From the NCBI GenBank assembly GCA_052061695.1, contig JBPZEY010000012.1: a stretch of 64,000 nt of DNA. One strand, given 5' to 3'. Made by a program: the position numbers and the translations under genes. This DNA is from Alkalicoccus luteus (GTDB lineage: Bacteria; Bacillota; Bacilli; Bacillales; Salisediminibacteriaceae). The notes under the pieces are model-generated. The model searched no databases and had not been told where the DNA came from. It saw only the letters and a list, made by a program, of their open reading frames with translations. Of this stretch, positions 52,110 to 60,794 are shown piece after piece. Position 1 is the first letter of the stretch; each line of letters starts with the position of its first letter.

Positions 52110-52915
52110 ACAGATTAAAACAGGATGCATTTTTACATGCGGAAAAACGATTTGTTCCGTATATCATGAGCGGACACCCGAATTACGAATCGTCTGTAGA
52201 AATTGCGCTGATGTTGGAGCGGGCAGGTGCAGCGGCTCTTGAATGGGGAGTGCCGTTCAGCGACCCGCTCGCAGATGGCCCTGTCATCCAATCAGCAGGA
52301 GACTACGCCCGTGCGAGAGGAGCCAGTCTGCATAAAGCACTTGAAGGGGCGAAGGAAGCAAGAGCGCGAGGGCTTTCCATACCAATGATTTTATTTACGT
52401 ATATTAATCCTGTTCTTTCAGCTGGAGCTGATGAGGTGCTGGACCGCATGCAGGATGCTGGAATGGACGGCATCTTGATCCCGGATCTCCCATTTGAAGA
52501 GAGCGGTCCGCTGCGCGAAGCAGCAAAGGCACGAGGAATTTCACTAATCAGCTTAGTAGCGCCAAGTTCGAGAACAAGAATGAAAAAAATCAGCCGGGAA
52601 GGAGACGGGTTCATTTATTACGTGACGTCTCTCGGTGTGACGGGTACGAGAGAAAATTTCTCAGAAAACCTTCAGAATTCAATAGAAGAAGTGAGAGAAG
52701 CTGCAGACGTACCTGTTTTAGCTGGATTTGGCATTTCCAAGCCGGAGCATGTTTCCTTTTTCCACTCCATTGCAGATGGTGTAATTGTCGGCAGTGCGCT
52801 CGTCAGCTGTATCAGTGAAAGAGCTGAAAGGCTTGAGGACCAGAATACTCGGGAGGCAGCGCTCAACGAAATAGAAGCATTTATTGACGATCTGACGTCA
52901 AAGCAGAAGGGATGA
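52106..52915 (+). CDS. trpA: Tryptophan synthase alpha
   Basis: TrpA (269 residues) cleaves indole-glycerol phosphate and channels indole to TrpB. ALEWGVPFSDPLADGPVIQSA has both catalytic acids (Glu, Asp); GILIPDLPFEESG and YYVTSLGVTGTR are barrel signatures. ATGA overlap with the fusion gene keeps alpha and beta translation coupled. Confidence 0.95.
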   Translation: MNRLKQDAFLHAEKRFVPYIMSGHPNYESSVEIALMLERAGAAALEWGVPFSDPLADGPVIQSAGDYARARGASLHKALEGAKEARARGLSIPMILFTYINPVLSAGADEVLDRMQDAGMDGILIPDLPFEESGPLREAAKARGISLISLVAPSSRTRMKKISREGDGFIYYVTSLGVTGTRENFSENLQNSIEEVREAADVPVLAGFGISKPEHVSFFHSIADGVIVGSALVSCISERAERLEDQNTREAALNEIEAFIDDLTSKQKG

Positions 52916-54022
52916 ATGACAATGCAGGTAAAACCATCCATTAGAGGATTGAAACCTTACCAGCCCGGAAAAACAACTGAAGAAGTTCGTGAAGAGCTGG
53001 GACTGGAGCGGGTTGTAAAGCTCGCTTCAAACGAAAACCCTTATGGTGCTTCACCGGCTGTTTCAGAAGCGGTCGCTGAAGCGCTTGCTCATGTTGCCGT
53101 TTATCCCGATGGAGCAGCACGGGCCCTCCGCAAAGAAACAGCAGCCCGTATTGGCGTCAGGGAAGACCAGCTGCTGTTTGGAAACGGATCGGATGAAGTC
53201 ATCCTGATCCTGTGCCGGGCAGTGCTTGAACCGGGAGACAATATTGTTACCGCGTGGCCAACATTCCCGCAGTACCGCCACAATGCTCTGATAGAGGGAG
53301 CAGAGATAAAGGAAGTACCGTTACAAGACGGCTTTCACGATTTAGACGCGATGGCTGAGGAAGTGGACAGCAGCACGAAAATTGTATTCGTCTGCAATCC
53401 AAACAATCCTTCCGGCACCCATACAGGAGCAGAAAAGTTTCGCGCGTTTATGAACCAGATTCCGAAAGACGTCATTGTTGTAAGTGATGAAGCTTATCAC
53501 GAGTACGTTGATACGGAAGACTACCCGGATACACTTTCTATGATCGATGAGTATCCGAATCTTCTCGTTCTGCGGACATTCTCCAAAGCATACGGCATTG
53601 CATCTTTGCGCGTTGGATACGGCGTCGGGAAGGAAGCGCTTATTGCTGCAGTAGAGCCGGGGAGAGAGCCGTTTAACACGAACAGTGCGGCACAGGCGGG
53701 TGCTCTTGCCGCTCTCAAAGACAGCCGTTTTCTTGCGGACTGTGTGAAGAGCAACTCAGCAGAAAAGCGCAAATTTGAACAGTTTTGCGAGGAAAATCAG
53801 TTTCACTACTATCCAAGCCAGGCAAACTTTATATTAATGAGCGTGGACTTGCCTGGAGGCGATGTGTTTAACCACCTGCAGCGAAAAGGATTTATCGTTC
53901 GCAACGGTGAAGCTCTCGGCTTCCCTCAGCACGTACGAATTACCTTTGGCCGTCCTGAGGACAATGACCGGATTCGGGAAGAACTTCTTGCACTTCGTCA
54001 GGAGGAGGCAAGCGTTGACTAA
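52916..54022 (+). CDS. hisC: Histidinol-phosphate aminotransferase (also aromatic aminotransferase)
   Basis: The 368-residue PLP enzyme of fold type I acts in histidine synthesis and, in Bacillus, in Tyr/Phe synthesis too, explaining its place in the aromatic operon. KLASNENPYGASP, CNPNNPSGT, SDEAYHEY and the PLP Lys in RTFSKAYGIASLRVGYG are present. Start 52916 or ATG 52922; AGAAGGGA fits either. Overlaps tyrA. Confidence 0.93.
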   Translation: MTMQVKPSIRGLKPYQPGKTTEEVREELGLERVVKLASNENPYGASPAVSEAVAEALAHVAVYPDGAARALRKETAARIGVREDQLLFGNGSDEVILILCRAVLEPGDNIVTAWPTFPQYRHNALIEGAEIKEVPLQDGFHDLDAMAEEVDSSTKIVFVCNPNNPSGTHTGAEKFRAFMNQIPKDVIVVSDEAYHEYVDTEDYPDTLSMIDEYPNLLVLRTFSKAYGIASLRVGYGVGKEALIAAVEPGREPFNTNSAAQAGALAALKDSRFLADCVKSNSAEKRKFEQFCEENQFHYYPSQANFILMSVDLPGGDVFNHLQRKGFIVRNGEALGFPQHVRITFGRPEDNDRIREELLALRQEEASVD

Positions 54023-55118
54023 AAAAATATTTATTGCAGGTCTCGGGCTTATTGGCGGATCGCTCGCCCTGGCAGTAAAAGCAGGCCACCCAAAAGCTGA
54101 GATCATCGGGTTTGATATTAATGAAAAAGCGGTGCGGCTAGCATCGAGTCTGCAAATTATAGACCGCGCAGCTGAAACTCTCGCCGAAGGGGCTGAAGAA
54201 GCAGATTTTATTATCATTGCGGCCCCCGTTGAAAGCTCACTGGCTGTTATGGATGAGCTGGCCGGCTTATCGTTGAAAGAAGGTGCAGTTATTACGGATG
54301 TTGGCAGCACCAAGCAGTCGGTTGTCGAGAAAGCCTCTGCATTTGCGGACAGCGGTGTTGTGTTCATTGGAGGTCATCCGATGGCCGGTTCCCATAAATC
54401 CGGCGTGGAAGCTTCGAGAGAGCGGTTATTTGAAAACGCCTTTTACGTATTGACGCCCGGCCCAGATGTAGCGGATTCTATGCTGATTAAGCTGCAAAAC
54501 CTGCTTCGCGGGACGAAAGCAAAATTTTTGCGACTTGATGCCGCAGAACATGACCGTTACGCTGGTCTAATCAGCCACTTGCCGCATATTATTGCTTCTG
54601 CACTCGTCCATGAAGTCGAAGAAGCGGGACAGGAGGAGCCGTTGATTCAGCAGCTTGCTGCAGGCGGTTTTCGAGATATTACTCGAATTGCATCCGCCTC
54701 TCCAACGATGTGGCGGGATATTCTCGTGCACAATAAAGACACGCTGCTGCCGATGCTGAACAGCTGGAAGAATCGCCTAGAAGGGATCGAAGCTCTTTTG
54801 CGCAGTGATGATGCGGATGGCATTTATTCGTTTTTCGAGCGAGCTAAATCATCCCGTGATAAGCTTCCATCCAAGCAGAAAGGCGCTATGCTGCCTTTTT
54901 ATGACCTCTTTGTCGATATCCCGGACCATCCAGGGGTTATCTCAGATGTGACGGGCCTGCTCGCGGTGCAAAATATAAGCATTACCAATATCCGCATTAT
55001 TGAAGCACGGGAGGGCATTATGGGAGTTTTACGTTTGTCTTTCCGTTCAGAGAGTGACTTAGTTTATGCCAAGCAGGTACTGGCAGAACACATGTATGAA
55101 ACATACGAAGCCCCGTAG
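54015..55118 (+). CDS. tyrA: Prephenate dehydrogenase
   Basis: TyrA (367 residues) oxidises prephenate to 4-hydroxyphenylpyruvate. Rossmann motif FIAGLGLIGGSLALAVKAG; catalytic His in GGHPMAGSHKSGVEA; C-terminal ACT domain (DIPDHPGVISDVTGLLA) for feedback. The start is a TTG in the hisC stop region, behind GGAGGAGG; the open frame upstream lies inside hisC and is not used. Confidence 0.93.
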   Translation: MTKKIFIAGLGLIGGSLALAVKAGHPKAEIIGFDINEKAVRLASSLQIIDRAAETLAEGAEEADFIIIAAPVESSLAVMDELAGLSLKEGAVITDVGSTKQSVVEKASAFADSGVVFIGGHPMAGSHKSGVEASRERLFENAFYVLTPGPDVADSMLIKLQNLLRGTKAKFLRLDAAEHDRYAGLISHLPHIIASALVHEVEEAGQEEPLIQQLAAGGFRDITRIASASPTMWRDILVHNKDTLLPMLNSWKNRLEGIEALLRSDDADGIYSFFERAKSSRDKLPSKQKGAMLPFYDLFVDIPDHPGVISDVTGLLAVQNISITNIRIIEAREGIMGVLRLSFRSESDLVYAKQVLAEHMYETYEAP

Positions 55119-55133
55119 AGAGGAGATACAGCT

Positions 55134-56429
55134 ATGATGCAGGAAACAATCAGTCCCGTGAATGGACCGCTGACAGGCACCATCCGGGTACCAGGAGATA
55201 AATCAATCAGCCACCGGGCGGTTATGTTCGCTTCACTTGCGGAAGGAACAACTACCATAACCGGTTTTTTACGGGGACAGGACTGTCTGAGCACGATCAG
55301 ATGCATGAGGCAGCTCGGCGTAACGATAACAGAAAATCAGGATGAAATCGTGGTAGGAGGCAAGCCGGAAGGTGGCTTCTCAGAGCCGGAAGCCTTGCTT
55401 GATGTGGGGAATTCCGGGACCACCATTCGGCTTCTAAGCGGGATCTTGGCAGGTGAGCCGATTTATTCTGTGCTGGCAGGCGATGATTCCATCGCAAAGC
55501 GTCCGATGTCGAGAGTAACCGGGCCGCTTAAAATGATGAACGCTGTTATTGATGGGAGAGACAGAGGCCGACTGACGCCGCTTTCTATCCGTGGAGGCGG
55601 ATTAACTGGTATTCATTATTTGTCTCCTGTCGCAAGTGCACAAGTGAAATCAGCTGTTTTACTGGCGGGACTCCAGGCTGATGGACGCACGACCGTGACA
55701 GAACCTCATCTTTCCCGAGATCATACAGAACGGATGCTCAATGCATTCGGCGTGAAAATAGACAGACGTGAAACAAGTGTGTCGCTTGAAGGCGGACAGC
55801 CGCTAAAAGCCGCAGACATCCATGTTCCGGGCGATATTTCCTCCGCCGCATTTATGATGGTGGCAGCCTCCATCATTCCGGGAAGCAGGGTCATGCTGGA
55901 GAATACAGGGGTCAACCCTACCCGCACAGGAATTATTGATGTTCTCCAGCGGATGGGCGCCGATATCCGCCTGCATCACGAACGAATTGAAGGCGGTGAA
56001 CCGGTCGCGGATATCGAGGTGCATTATGCACCGCTTCAGGCAACGGAAGTTTTCGGAAGCGATATTCCAAGACTGATAGATGAAGTTCCAGCTCTCGCGC
56101 TCGCAGCGGTGTTTGCTGAAGGTGAAACGATTATCCGTGATGCGGCAGAGCTGAAGGTGAAAGAAACAAACCGCATTGATACGGTCGTGCACCAGCTTAA
56201 TCAGCTGGGAGCGTCCTGCCATGCAACAGAGGACGGCATGCGTATCCATGGCGGTACCGGCTTGACAGGCGGAACGGTGGAAAGCTATCATGATCATCGT
56301 ATCGGTATGACGATGGCGCTTGCCGGTCTTGCAGCCAAAAGTGAAGTAACCGTGAAAGATACGGACGCTGTGGCTGTATCATATCCGGGCTTTTTTGAAG
56401 ATTTGCAGAAATTGATAAACGGCAGATAG
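55134..56429 (+). CDS. aroA: 3-phosphoshikimate 1-carboxyvinyltransferase, EPSP synthase (aroE of B. subtilis)
   Basis: The 431-residue enzyme makes EPSP from shikimate-3-phosphate and PEP. GTIRVPGDKSISHRAVMFASLA and DVGNSGTTIRLLSGIL bind the substrates; RDAAELKVKETNRI and the C-terminal YHDHRIGM are conserved. The LDVGNSGTT form with Ala near SGIL resembles the class II enzymes typical of Gram-positives; inhibitor response cannot be read from this alone. Ends the supraoperon with a terminator. Confidence 0.95.
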   Translation: MMQETISPVNGPLTGTIRVPGDKSISHRAVMFASLAEGTTTITGFLRGQDCLSTIRCMRQLGVTITENQDEIVVGGKPEGGFSEPEALLDVGNSGTTIRLLSGILAGEPIYSVLAGDDSIAKRPMSRVTGPLKMMNAVIDGRDRGRLTPLSIRGGGLTGIHYLSPVASAQVKSAVLLAGLQADGRTTVTEPHLSRDHTERMLNAFGVKIDRRETSVSLEGGQPLKAADIHVPGDISSAAFMMVAASIIPGSRVMLENTGVNPTRTGIIDVLQRMGADIRLHHERIEGGEPVADIEVHYAPLQATEVFGSDIPRLIDEVPALALAAVFAEGETIIRDAAELKVKETNRIDTVVHQLNQLGASCHATEDGMRIHGGTGLTGGTVESYHDHRIGMTMALAGLAAKSEVTVKDTDAVAVSYPGFFEDLQKLINGR

Positions 56430-56433
56430 AAAA

Positions 56434-56465
56434 AAAGGCGGTCGAACTGCTCGACGGCCTTTTTC
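56434..56465 (+). terminator. Terminator of the aro-trp-his-tyr operon
   Basis: AAAAGGC.GGTCGA / TCGAC.GGCCTTTTT imperfect stem followed by T run. Confidence 0.8.
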
Positions 56466-56494
56466 TGTCTGCTTTTGAACGGAGGAGGATCACC

Positions 56495-57784
56495 ATGAAT
56501 GAAGAACTCCGGAATATTATTACCCGGATTGAAAATGGAGAACATGAAGAAGCTTTAACGGATCTGGAACAACTGACGGTAAAAGCAGATGATGAAACGA
56601 AACGGACTGCAGCTGAACTATATTTTGAGCTGGGGCTCGTCGACCGCTCACTGCCGATTATCGAAGAGCTGCTGTTTAAGTATCCAGAGAATGGAGAACT
56701 TTTTGCCTTTGCATCAGAGTGCTACATGGAGCTGGGGCGAGAACAGGAAGCATTGGATATGCTGAATGAGATTGACAGCTCAGATAAAGCATATCTGCAG
56801 GCGCGACTGCTTCTGGCAGATTTGTATGAAAGCCAGGGGCTGGAGGAAGTGGCGGAACAGAAGCTGCTGGAGGCGAAGGAAGTGATGCCGGAAGAACCGC
56901 TTCTGCAGCTGGGACTTGGAGAGTTTTATTTAAACCGCGGCGACTATCAGCAGGCTGTTTCCTGGTTTAGGAAAGCCGTATTAGGCGGCAAGCTTCCTGA
57001 AGACCTTCCTATTAATCCGCATGTCCGTCTGGCTGAAGCGTACAGTGCAGCTGGACAGTTTGAAGAAGCGGTTGATCACTATAAGTCAGGGATGGAAAAG
57101 GACGAGACCCCCGACGGCCTGTTCGGGCTTGGCGTCACGTCTCTTCAGCTTGAGCGCTATACGGAAGCTGCAGATGCGCTGGAAAAGCTGATTGAACAGG
57201 ATCCCGATTATACGACGGCCTACAGCGTGCTCGGCAGAGTCTATATAGCGGTTAAGAAATGGGATGAGGCAGCTGACATTTTAAAGCAGGGCATAGCCCG
57301 TGACGAATATAATGAGGAGCTTTATTTACAAATGGCGAGACTGCAGTTGTCCAGAGGGGAAGAAACAGAAGGGCGAAGCTTTTTATCCCGTGTTATTGCC
57401 ATGAATCCGTCTAATGTTTCGGCTGTAAAAGAAGCCCTGTATTTGTATGAGGAGCGCGGAGATTTTGAAGAAGTGCTCGATCTGATCCGGTTTCTGGATG
57501 AATACAACGAATTCGATCCGCTTTATGAATGGTTTCGGGCTAAGGCGCTGTTTGAAGAAGATGATGTATCCGGAGCTGCACAGGCAGTGGATGCGGCCTT
57601 CTCAGATGGTTTGGGTCAAGACGACAGCTTGATGCTTGAAGAAGCAGCAGACATATATTTCGCAGCGGGAAGAGCAGAAAAAGCTGTTGCTGCGCTTAAA
57701 GCGGCGCTTCAGGCTGATCCGGACAGACTCGATTTGGAAACAAAAATAGAGGACATGGAAGAACGTCTTCGATCTGACAGGTAG
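56495..57784 (+). CDS. ypiA: TPR-repeat protein YpiA
   Basis: The protein is 429 residues with about eight to ten tetratricopeptide repeats spread over its length (e.g. LGEFYLNRGDYQQAVSWFRKAV, ADALEKLIEQDPDYTTAYS). Glu-rich and probably cytoplasmic. Ortholog by context (aroA-ypiA-ypiB-ypiF-qcr) of B. subtilis YpiA, whose role is unclear; TPR arrays act as protein-binding scaffolds. Start after GGAGGAGG. Confidence 0.85.
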   Translation: MNEELRNIITRIENGEHEEALTDLEQLTVKADDETKRTAAELYFELGLVDRSLPIIEELLFKYPENGELFAFASECYMELGREQEALDMLNEIDSSDKAYLQARLLLADLYESQGLEEVAEQKLLEAKEVMPEEPLLQLGLGEFYLNRGDYQQAVSWFRKAVLGGKLPEDLPINPHVRLAEAYSAAGQFEEAVDHYKSGMEKDETPDGLFGLGVTSLQLERYTEAADALEKLIEQDPDYTTAYSVLGRVYIAVKKWDEAADILKQGIARDEYNEELYLQMARLQLSRGEETEGRSFLSRVIAMNPSNVSAVKEALYLYEERGDFEEVLDLIRFLDEYNEFDPLYEWFRAKALFEEDDVSGAAQAVDAAFSDGLGQDDSLMLEEAADIYFAAGRAEKAVAALKAALQADPDRLDLETKIEDMEERLRSDR

Positions 57785-57923
57785 TGTATGCTGGATCGCG
57801 GTTTGAACGAGAATGACGAACCTTTTCACGAACCTCAGTCAAAAATTTTTGCAGGAATTTCAATGCCGCTGTAGAATAAGTACTATAAGCTGACAGCGCT
57901 TACGCCCGAAGGAGGGAGATGCA

Positions 57924-58472
57924 GTGGCTTCCATTTCTGTATTGGAAAAAAAGGACTTTTTAAAGTGGTTTTTAGATAAGTATCAGCTGAAGCGGAGAGA
58001 GTGTGCCTGGCTCCTGAACTTTTTGATGAGTGATGACGTTTTGATGGAAAGGGTTCACTTCGTCGAGAAAGCCGAATTTTGTCCGAAGGCGCTTATGATT
58101 TCTGCTAATGACGTAGACCAGGTGCCCTTTGCTTTCCATAAAAATCAGCACGTTACGATGGACGCTGAGAAGTCATTTCACGATATCCGGCTGAACCGCA
58201 GCGAAGAGATTTTCATTCAGCTTAATTTTCAGGAGAAGCAGCTCGTTCCTGAGTATGCCGCCGTACTGGAAGAAAATCCGTACCTGCCGGATAATAAGGA
58301 AGAAGATGCTGTCACATCGCTTCTCGCGGAGATTGTGTTGGACCAGTCGCTCAGAACGCAGGAGATTGGACGTTTAGAAATGGATATTGACCGGGCTCTA
58401 TCTGAAGGAGACCGTGAACAGTTTGAACGATTGTCAAAAAAATATGCTGAATTAAAGGCCCTTGAAAGCTAA
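57924..58472 (+). CDS. ypiB: UPF0302 protein YpiB
   Basis: The protein is 182 residues, GTG start behind GAAGGAGGGAG. N-terminal KKDFLKWFLDKYQLKRRECAWLLNFL and the C-terminal coiled IDRALSEGDREQFERLSKKYAEL match the YpiB/UPF0302 family. In B. subtilis it is linked to the regulated degradation of the aromatic and isoprenoid pathway enzyme LpxC-like systems only by weak inference; I assign no function. Conserved neighbour of ypiF-qcrABC. Confidence 0.8.
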   Translation: MASISVLEKKDFLKWFLDKYQLKRRECAWLLNFLMSDDVLMERVHFVEKAEFCPKALMISANDVDQVPFAFHKNQHVTMDAEKSFHDIRLNRSEEIFIQLNFQEKQLVPEYAAVLEENPYLPDNKEEDAVTSLLAEIVLDQSLRTQEIGRLEMDIDRALSEGDREQFERLSKKYAELKALES

Positions 58473-58484
58473 GGGCCTTTATTC
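58454..58484 (+). terminator. Terminator of ypiB
   Basis: AAAGGCCCTT-GAAAGCT-AAGGGCCTTT, a perfect 10-base stem; it includes the ypiB stop codon and ends in TTTATT. Confidence 0.85.
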
Positions 58485-58689
58485 AGGGCATAAATCATAT
58501 GATGTAATTAAGAAGAGGGAAGAAACAAAGGCCTGTAACCCCTCGGAAAGGACCGTCACGACGTTTTTTTCGAAGTACAGCTAGCCATCCTCAAAACGAG
58601 CGTTACGCATTTGGCGTCCGCGGCGAAGCAATCATATCCTTATTTATATAAGAGGTGTTACATAAGTTAGGGACAGTGAGCCGTCTCAT

Positions 58690-58845
58690 CCGAGCTGACA
58701 GCTGCCGAAAACGGGGAACTCGGGACCTGGAAGATCAAGATGAGGTGAAGGTCTGGCATACAGCGGAAGAGACAGCCGAATTCGCCTCCTCTGGAAAGCG
58801 GGTGTCCGCAGACCAAGGCGGAAACCAAGATAGTTATTCATAAAG
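58690..58845 (-). repeat. Copy C (partial, inverted) of the intergenic element
   Basis: In the 425-base ypiB-ypiF gap, AAAGCGGGTGTCCGCAGA (58795-58812) matches the minus strand of copy B at 42172-42189 in 16 of 18 bases. Flanking words (GGTGAAGGTCTGGC, ACAGCGGAAGAGA) align with module 1 of copy B in order. Module 2 and the terminator are absent. The rest of the gap (58485-58689) shows nothing recognisable. Confidence 0.55.
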
Positions 58846-58897
58846 ACGTTACCAACACTTGGAGTAACTAAAACAAAGCGAAAGGAAGGGTTCACTC

Positions 58898-59374
58898 ATG
58901 AAATGGATTGGAAAGGACATGGATACATACAGGCAGGCTGCTGAATATATCGATACGGCGGTGATTCCATTGATTCCGGCAGCGCCGGGGAAAAAAATGA
59001 AAGATGCTGTGACCATGGCCGAGTTCACCGACTATTTAGCCGAATACGTTGAACAACAGTACACCGGCAGAGTATTTCTGCTCCCGCCGTTTACGTACCT
59101 GATGTCTGAGCCAGTGGCAGACCGTACAGAGCGGCTGCTAGGATGGCAGGAGGCATTCAGTAAAGAAGGATTCGCTCATTTTCTGTATTTGACAGCAGAT
59201 ATGGAGTGGCGGGCAGCTGATACGCAGGGAAAAGGGGAAATGGTGTGGGTGCCGTCTTTTCCGCTTAAAGGAATGGACGGCAGGGATAAGCTTAAGTCTA
59301 TTGAGCAGCAAGCCCAGCAGATCATCCCAATTATGACAGATAAATGGGCGTCAGCAGGAAGAAATAACAGCTAA
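58898..59374 (+). CDS. ypiF: DUF2487 protein YpiF
   Basis: The protein is 158 residues, soluble, no signal. MKWIGKDMDTYRQAAEYIDTAVIPLIP and FLLPPFTYL match the YpiF family directly upstream of qcrA in Bacillus; function unknown, perhaps related to the Qcr complex. Start after GAAAGGAAGGG. Confidence 0.82.
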   Translation: MKWIGKDMDTYRQAAEYIDTAVIPLIPAAPGKKMKDAVTMAEFTDYLAEYVEQQYTGRVFLLPPFTYLMSEPVADRTERLLGWQEAFSKEGFAHFLYLTADMEWRAADTQGKGEMVWVPSFPLKGMDGRDKLKSIEQQAQQIIPIMTDKWASAGRNNS

Positions 59375-59432
59375 CGCTAGCTGATGACCGCATGATCAAC
59401 AGGCTCGAAAAAGCCTTTACAGCTCAAGAAGT

Positions 59433-59446
59433 CCAAAGCGCTTTCA
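59433..59446 (+). promoter_or_regulatory. Near-cre palindrome upstream of qcrA
   Basis: CCAAAGCGCTTTCA matches 12 of 14 cre positions with a palindromic AAAGCGCTTT core. It is about 80 bases upstream of the predicted start of transcription. Confidence 0.35.
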
Positions 59447-59484
59447 TACAATATTATTCTTGTAAAATGAATCCATTGATTTTA

Positions 59485-59514
59485 TTGACACAGCTTAATC
59501 CAATAAGCTATGAT
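59485..59514 (+). promoter_or_regulatory. SigA promoter of qcrABC
   Basis: TTGACA, 18-base spacer, TATGAT, 65 bases before qcrA. A consensus -35 indicates strong basal expression. Confidence 0.8.
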
Positions 59515-59578
59515 TGGTATGTCTTAGTATGATTTTTTATAAAAGTGTGTGTAGAAACGGAAGTGAGGAGGGAAGGTT

Positions 59579-60082
59579 GTGAGCGAGAAGAACCACAGAG
59601 TCTCTAGACGCCAGTTCCTTACCTACACGCTTACAGGTGTAGGCGGTTTCATGGCAGCAGGAATGCTCGCTCCCATGGTGAGAATGGCCCTGGATCCAGC
59701 ACTCGAAGCAGCGGGTGATTCAGAGTTTGTTTCTGTCGGCCTCAGCGAAGATGAAGTGACCGAAGAGCCACAGCGTGTTGACTTTAACGTAGAGCTTGAT
59801 GACGGCTGGTATACGTCGGAACAAAGCCGATCGGCATGGGTGCTCCGGTACGAAGACGAGATTCTTGCGCTGTCACCAATCTGTACCCATTTAGGTTGTA
59901 CAGTAAACTGGGGCACGAACGAAGACAATCCGGAAGAATTCTTCTGCCCATGTCATTTTGGACGGTTTGAACGGGATGGTACGAACATTCCGGGGACACC
60001 TCCTACAAGACCGCTTGACGTGTATGATGTAGAAGTTCGGGACGGAATGATTTATTTAGGTCAGATTAATCAGCGTGGTTAA
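59579..60082 (+). CDS. qcrA: Menaquinol:cytochrome c reductase, Rieske iron-sulfur subunit
   Basis: QcrA (167 residues) has a twin-arginine signal anchor (SRRQFLTYTLTGVGG, Arg10-Arg11). The Rieske cluster ligands are Cys102 and His104 (CTHLGC) with Cys123 and His126 (CPCHFGRF), and the disulfide pair Cys107/Cys125. It takes electrons from menaquinol and passes them to haem c. GTG start after GAGGAGGGAAGG. First gene of qcrABC. Confidence 0.95.
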   Translation: MSEKNHRVSRRQFLTYTLTGVGGFMAAGMLAPMVRMALDPALEAAGDSEFVSVGLSEDEVTEEPQRVDFNVELDDGWYTSEQSRSAWVLRYEDEILALSPICTHLGCTVNWGTNEDNPEEFFCPCHFGRFERDGTNIPGTPPTRPLDVYDVEVRDGMIYLGQINQRG

Positions 60083-60098
60083 ATAAGGGGGGCCAGCT

Positions 60099-60770
60099 AT
60101 GTTACAGAAAGTGTACGACTGGGTGGATGAACGGCTCGATATTACCCCTCTATGGCGCGATATTGCGGACCACGAGGTGCCTGAGCACGTTAATCCGGCC
60201 CATCATTTCTCAGCTTTTGTCTACTGCTTCGGCGGTTTGACGTTTTTTGTTGTCGTCATCCAGATCTTATCTGGAATGTTCCTGACGATGTATTATGTAC
60301 CTGATATTATTCATGCATATGAATCTGTTTATTACTTACAAAACGAAGTTACCCACGGTATGATCGTCCGGGGTATGCATCACTGGGGTGCCAGTTTGGT
60401 TATCGTCATGATGTTCCTGCATACATTGCGGGTATTCTTTACCGGCTCTTATAAGAAGCCGCGTGAATTGAACTGGGTTGTCGGAGTGCTTCTGTTCTTC
60501 GTCATTCTCGGTCTAGGTTTCACAGGATACCTGCTGCCATGGGATATGAAGGCTTACTTTGCAACAGTAGTTGGACTCGAAATCGCGGAGGCAGCACCTT
60601 TTGTCGGTGAATTTGCCAGGGTACTGCTTGCCGGCGGTGACATCATCGGTGCGCAGACTCTCGCTCGATTCTTTGCGATTCATGTCTTCTTCCTTCCGGG
60701 AGCACTGCTCGGTCTGCTTGGGGCCCACTTCTTTATGATCCGTAAGCAGGGTATTTCCGGACCATTGTAA
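60099..60770 (+). CDS. qcrB: Menaquinol:cytochrome c reductase, cytochrome b subunit
   Basis: QcrB (223 residues) is the b6-type half of cytochrome b with four transmembrane helices. The histidine pairs for two b haems are in HGMIVRGMHHWGA-type helix II (MHHWGASLVIVMMFLHTLRVFF) and RFFAIHVFFLPGALLGLLGAHFF. Start after AAGGGGGG. A cysteine for the extra haem is not obvious by eye. Confidence 0.94.
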   Translation: MLQKVYDWVDERLDITPLWRDIADHEVPEHVNPAHHFSAFVYCFGGLTFFVVVIQILSGMFLTMYYVPDIIHAYESVYYLQNEVTHGMIVRGMHHWGASLVIVMMFLHTLRVFFTGSYKKPRELNWVVGVLLFFVILGLGFTGYLLPWDMKAYFATVVGLEIAEAAPFVGEFARVLLAGGDIIGAQTLARFFAIHVFFLPGALLGLLGAHFFMIRKQGISGPL

Positions 60771-60794
60771 AAACAAAGATGAGGAGGGGACAAT

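Noticed and set aside
53862..54014. N-terminal extension of TyrA inside hisC
   Set aside because: It is an out-of-frame shadow of hisC. The TTG at 54015 has GGAGGAGG and begins at the Rossmann fold.
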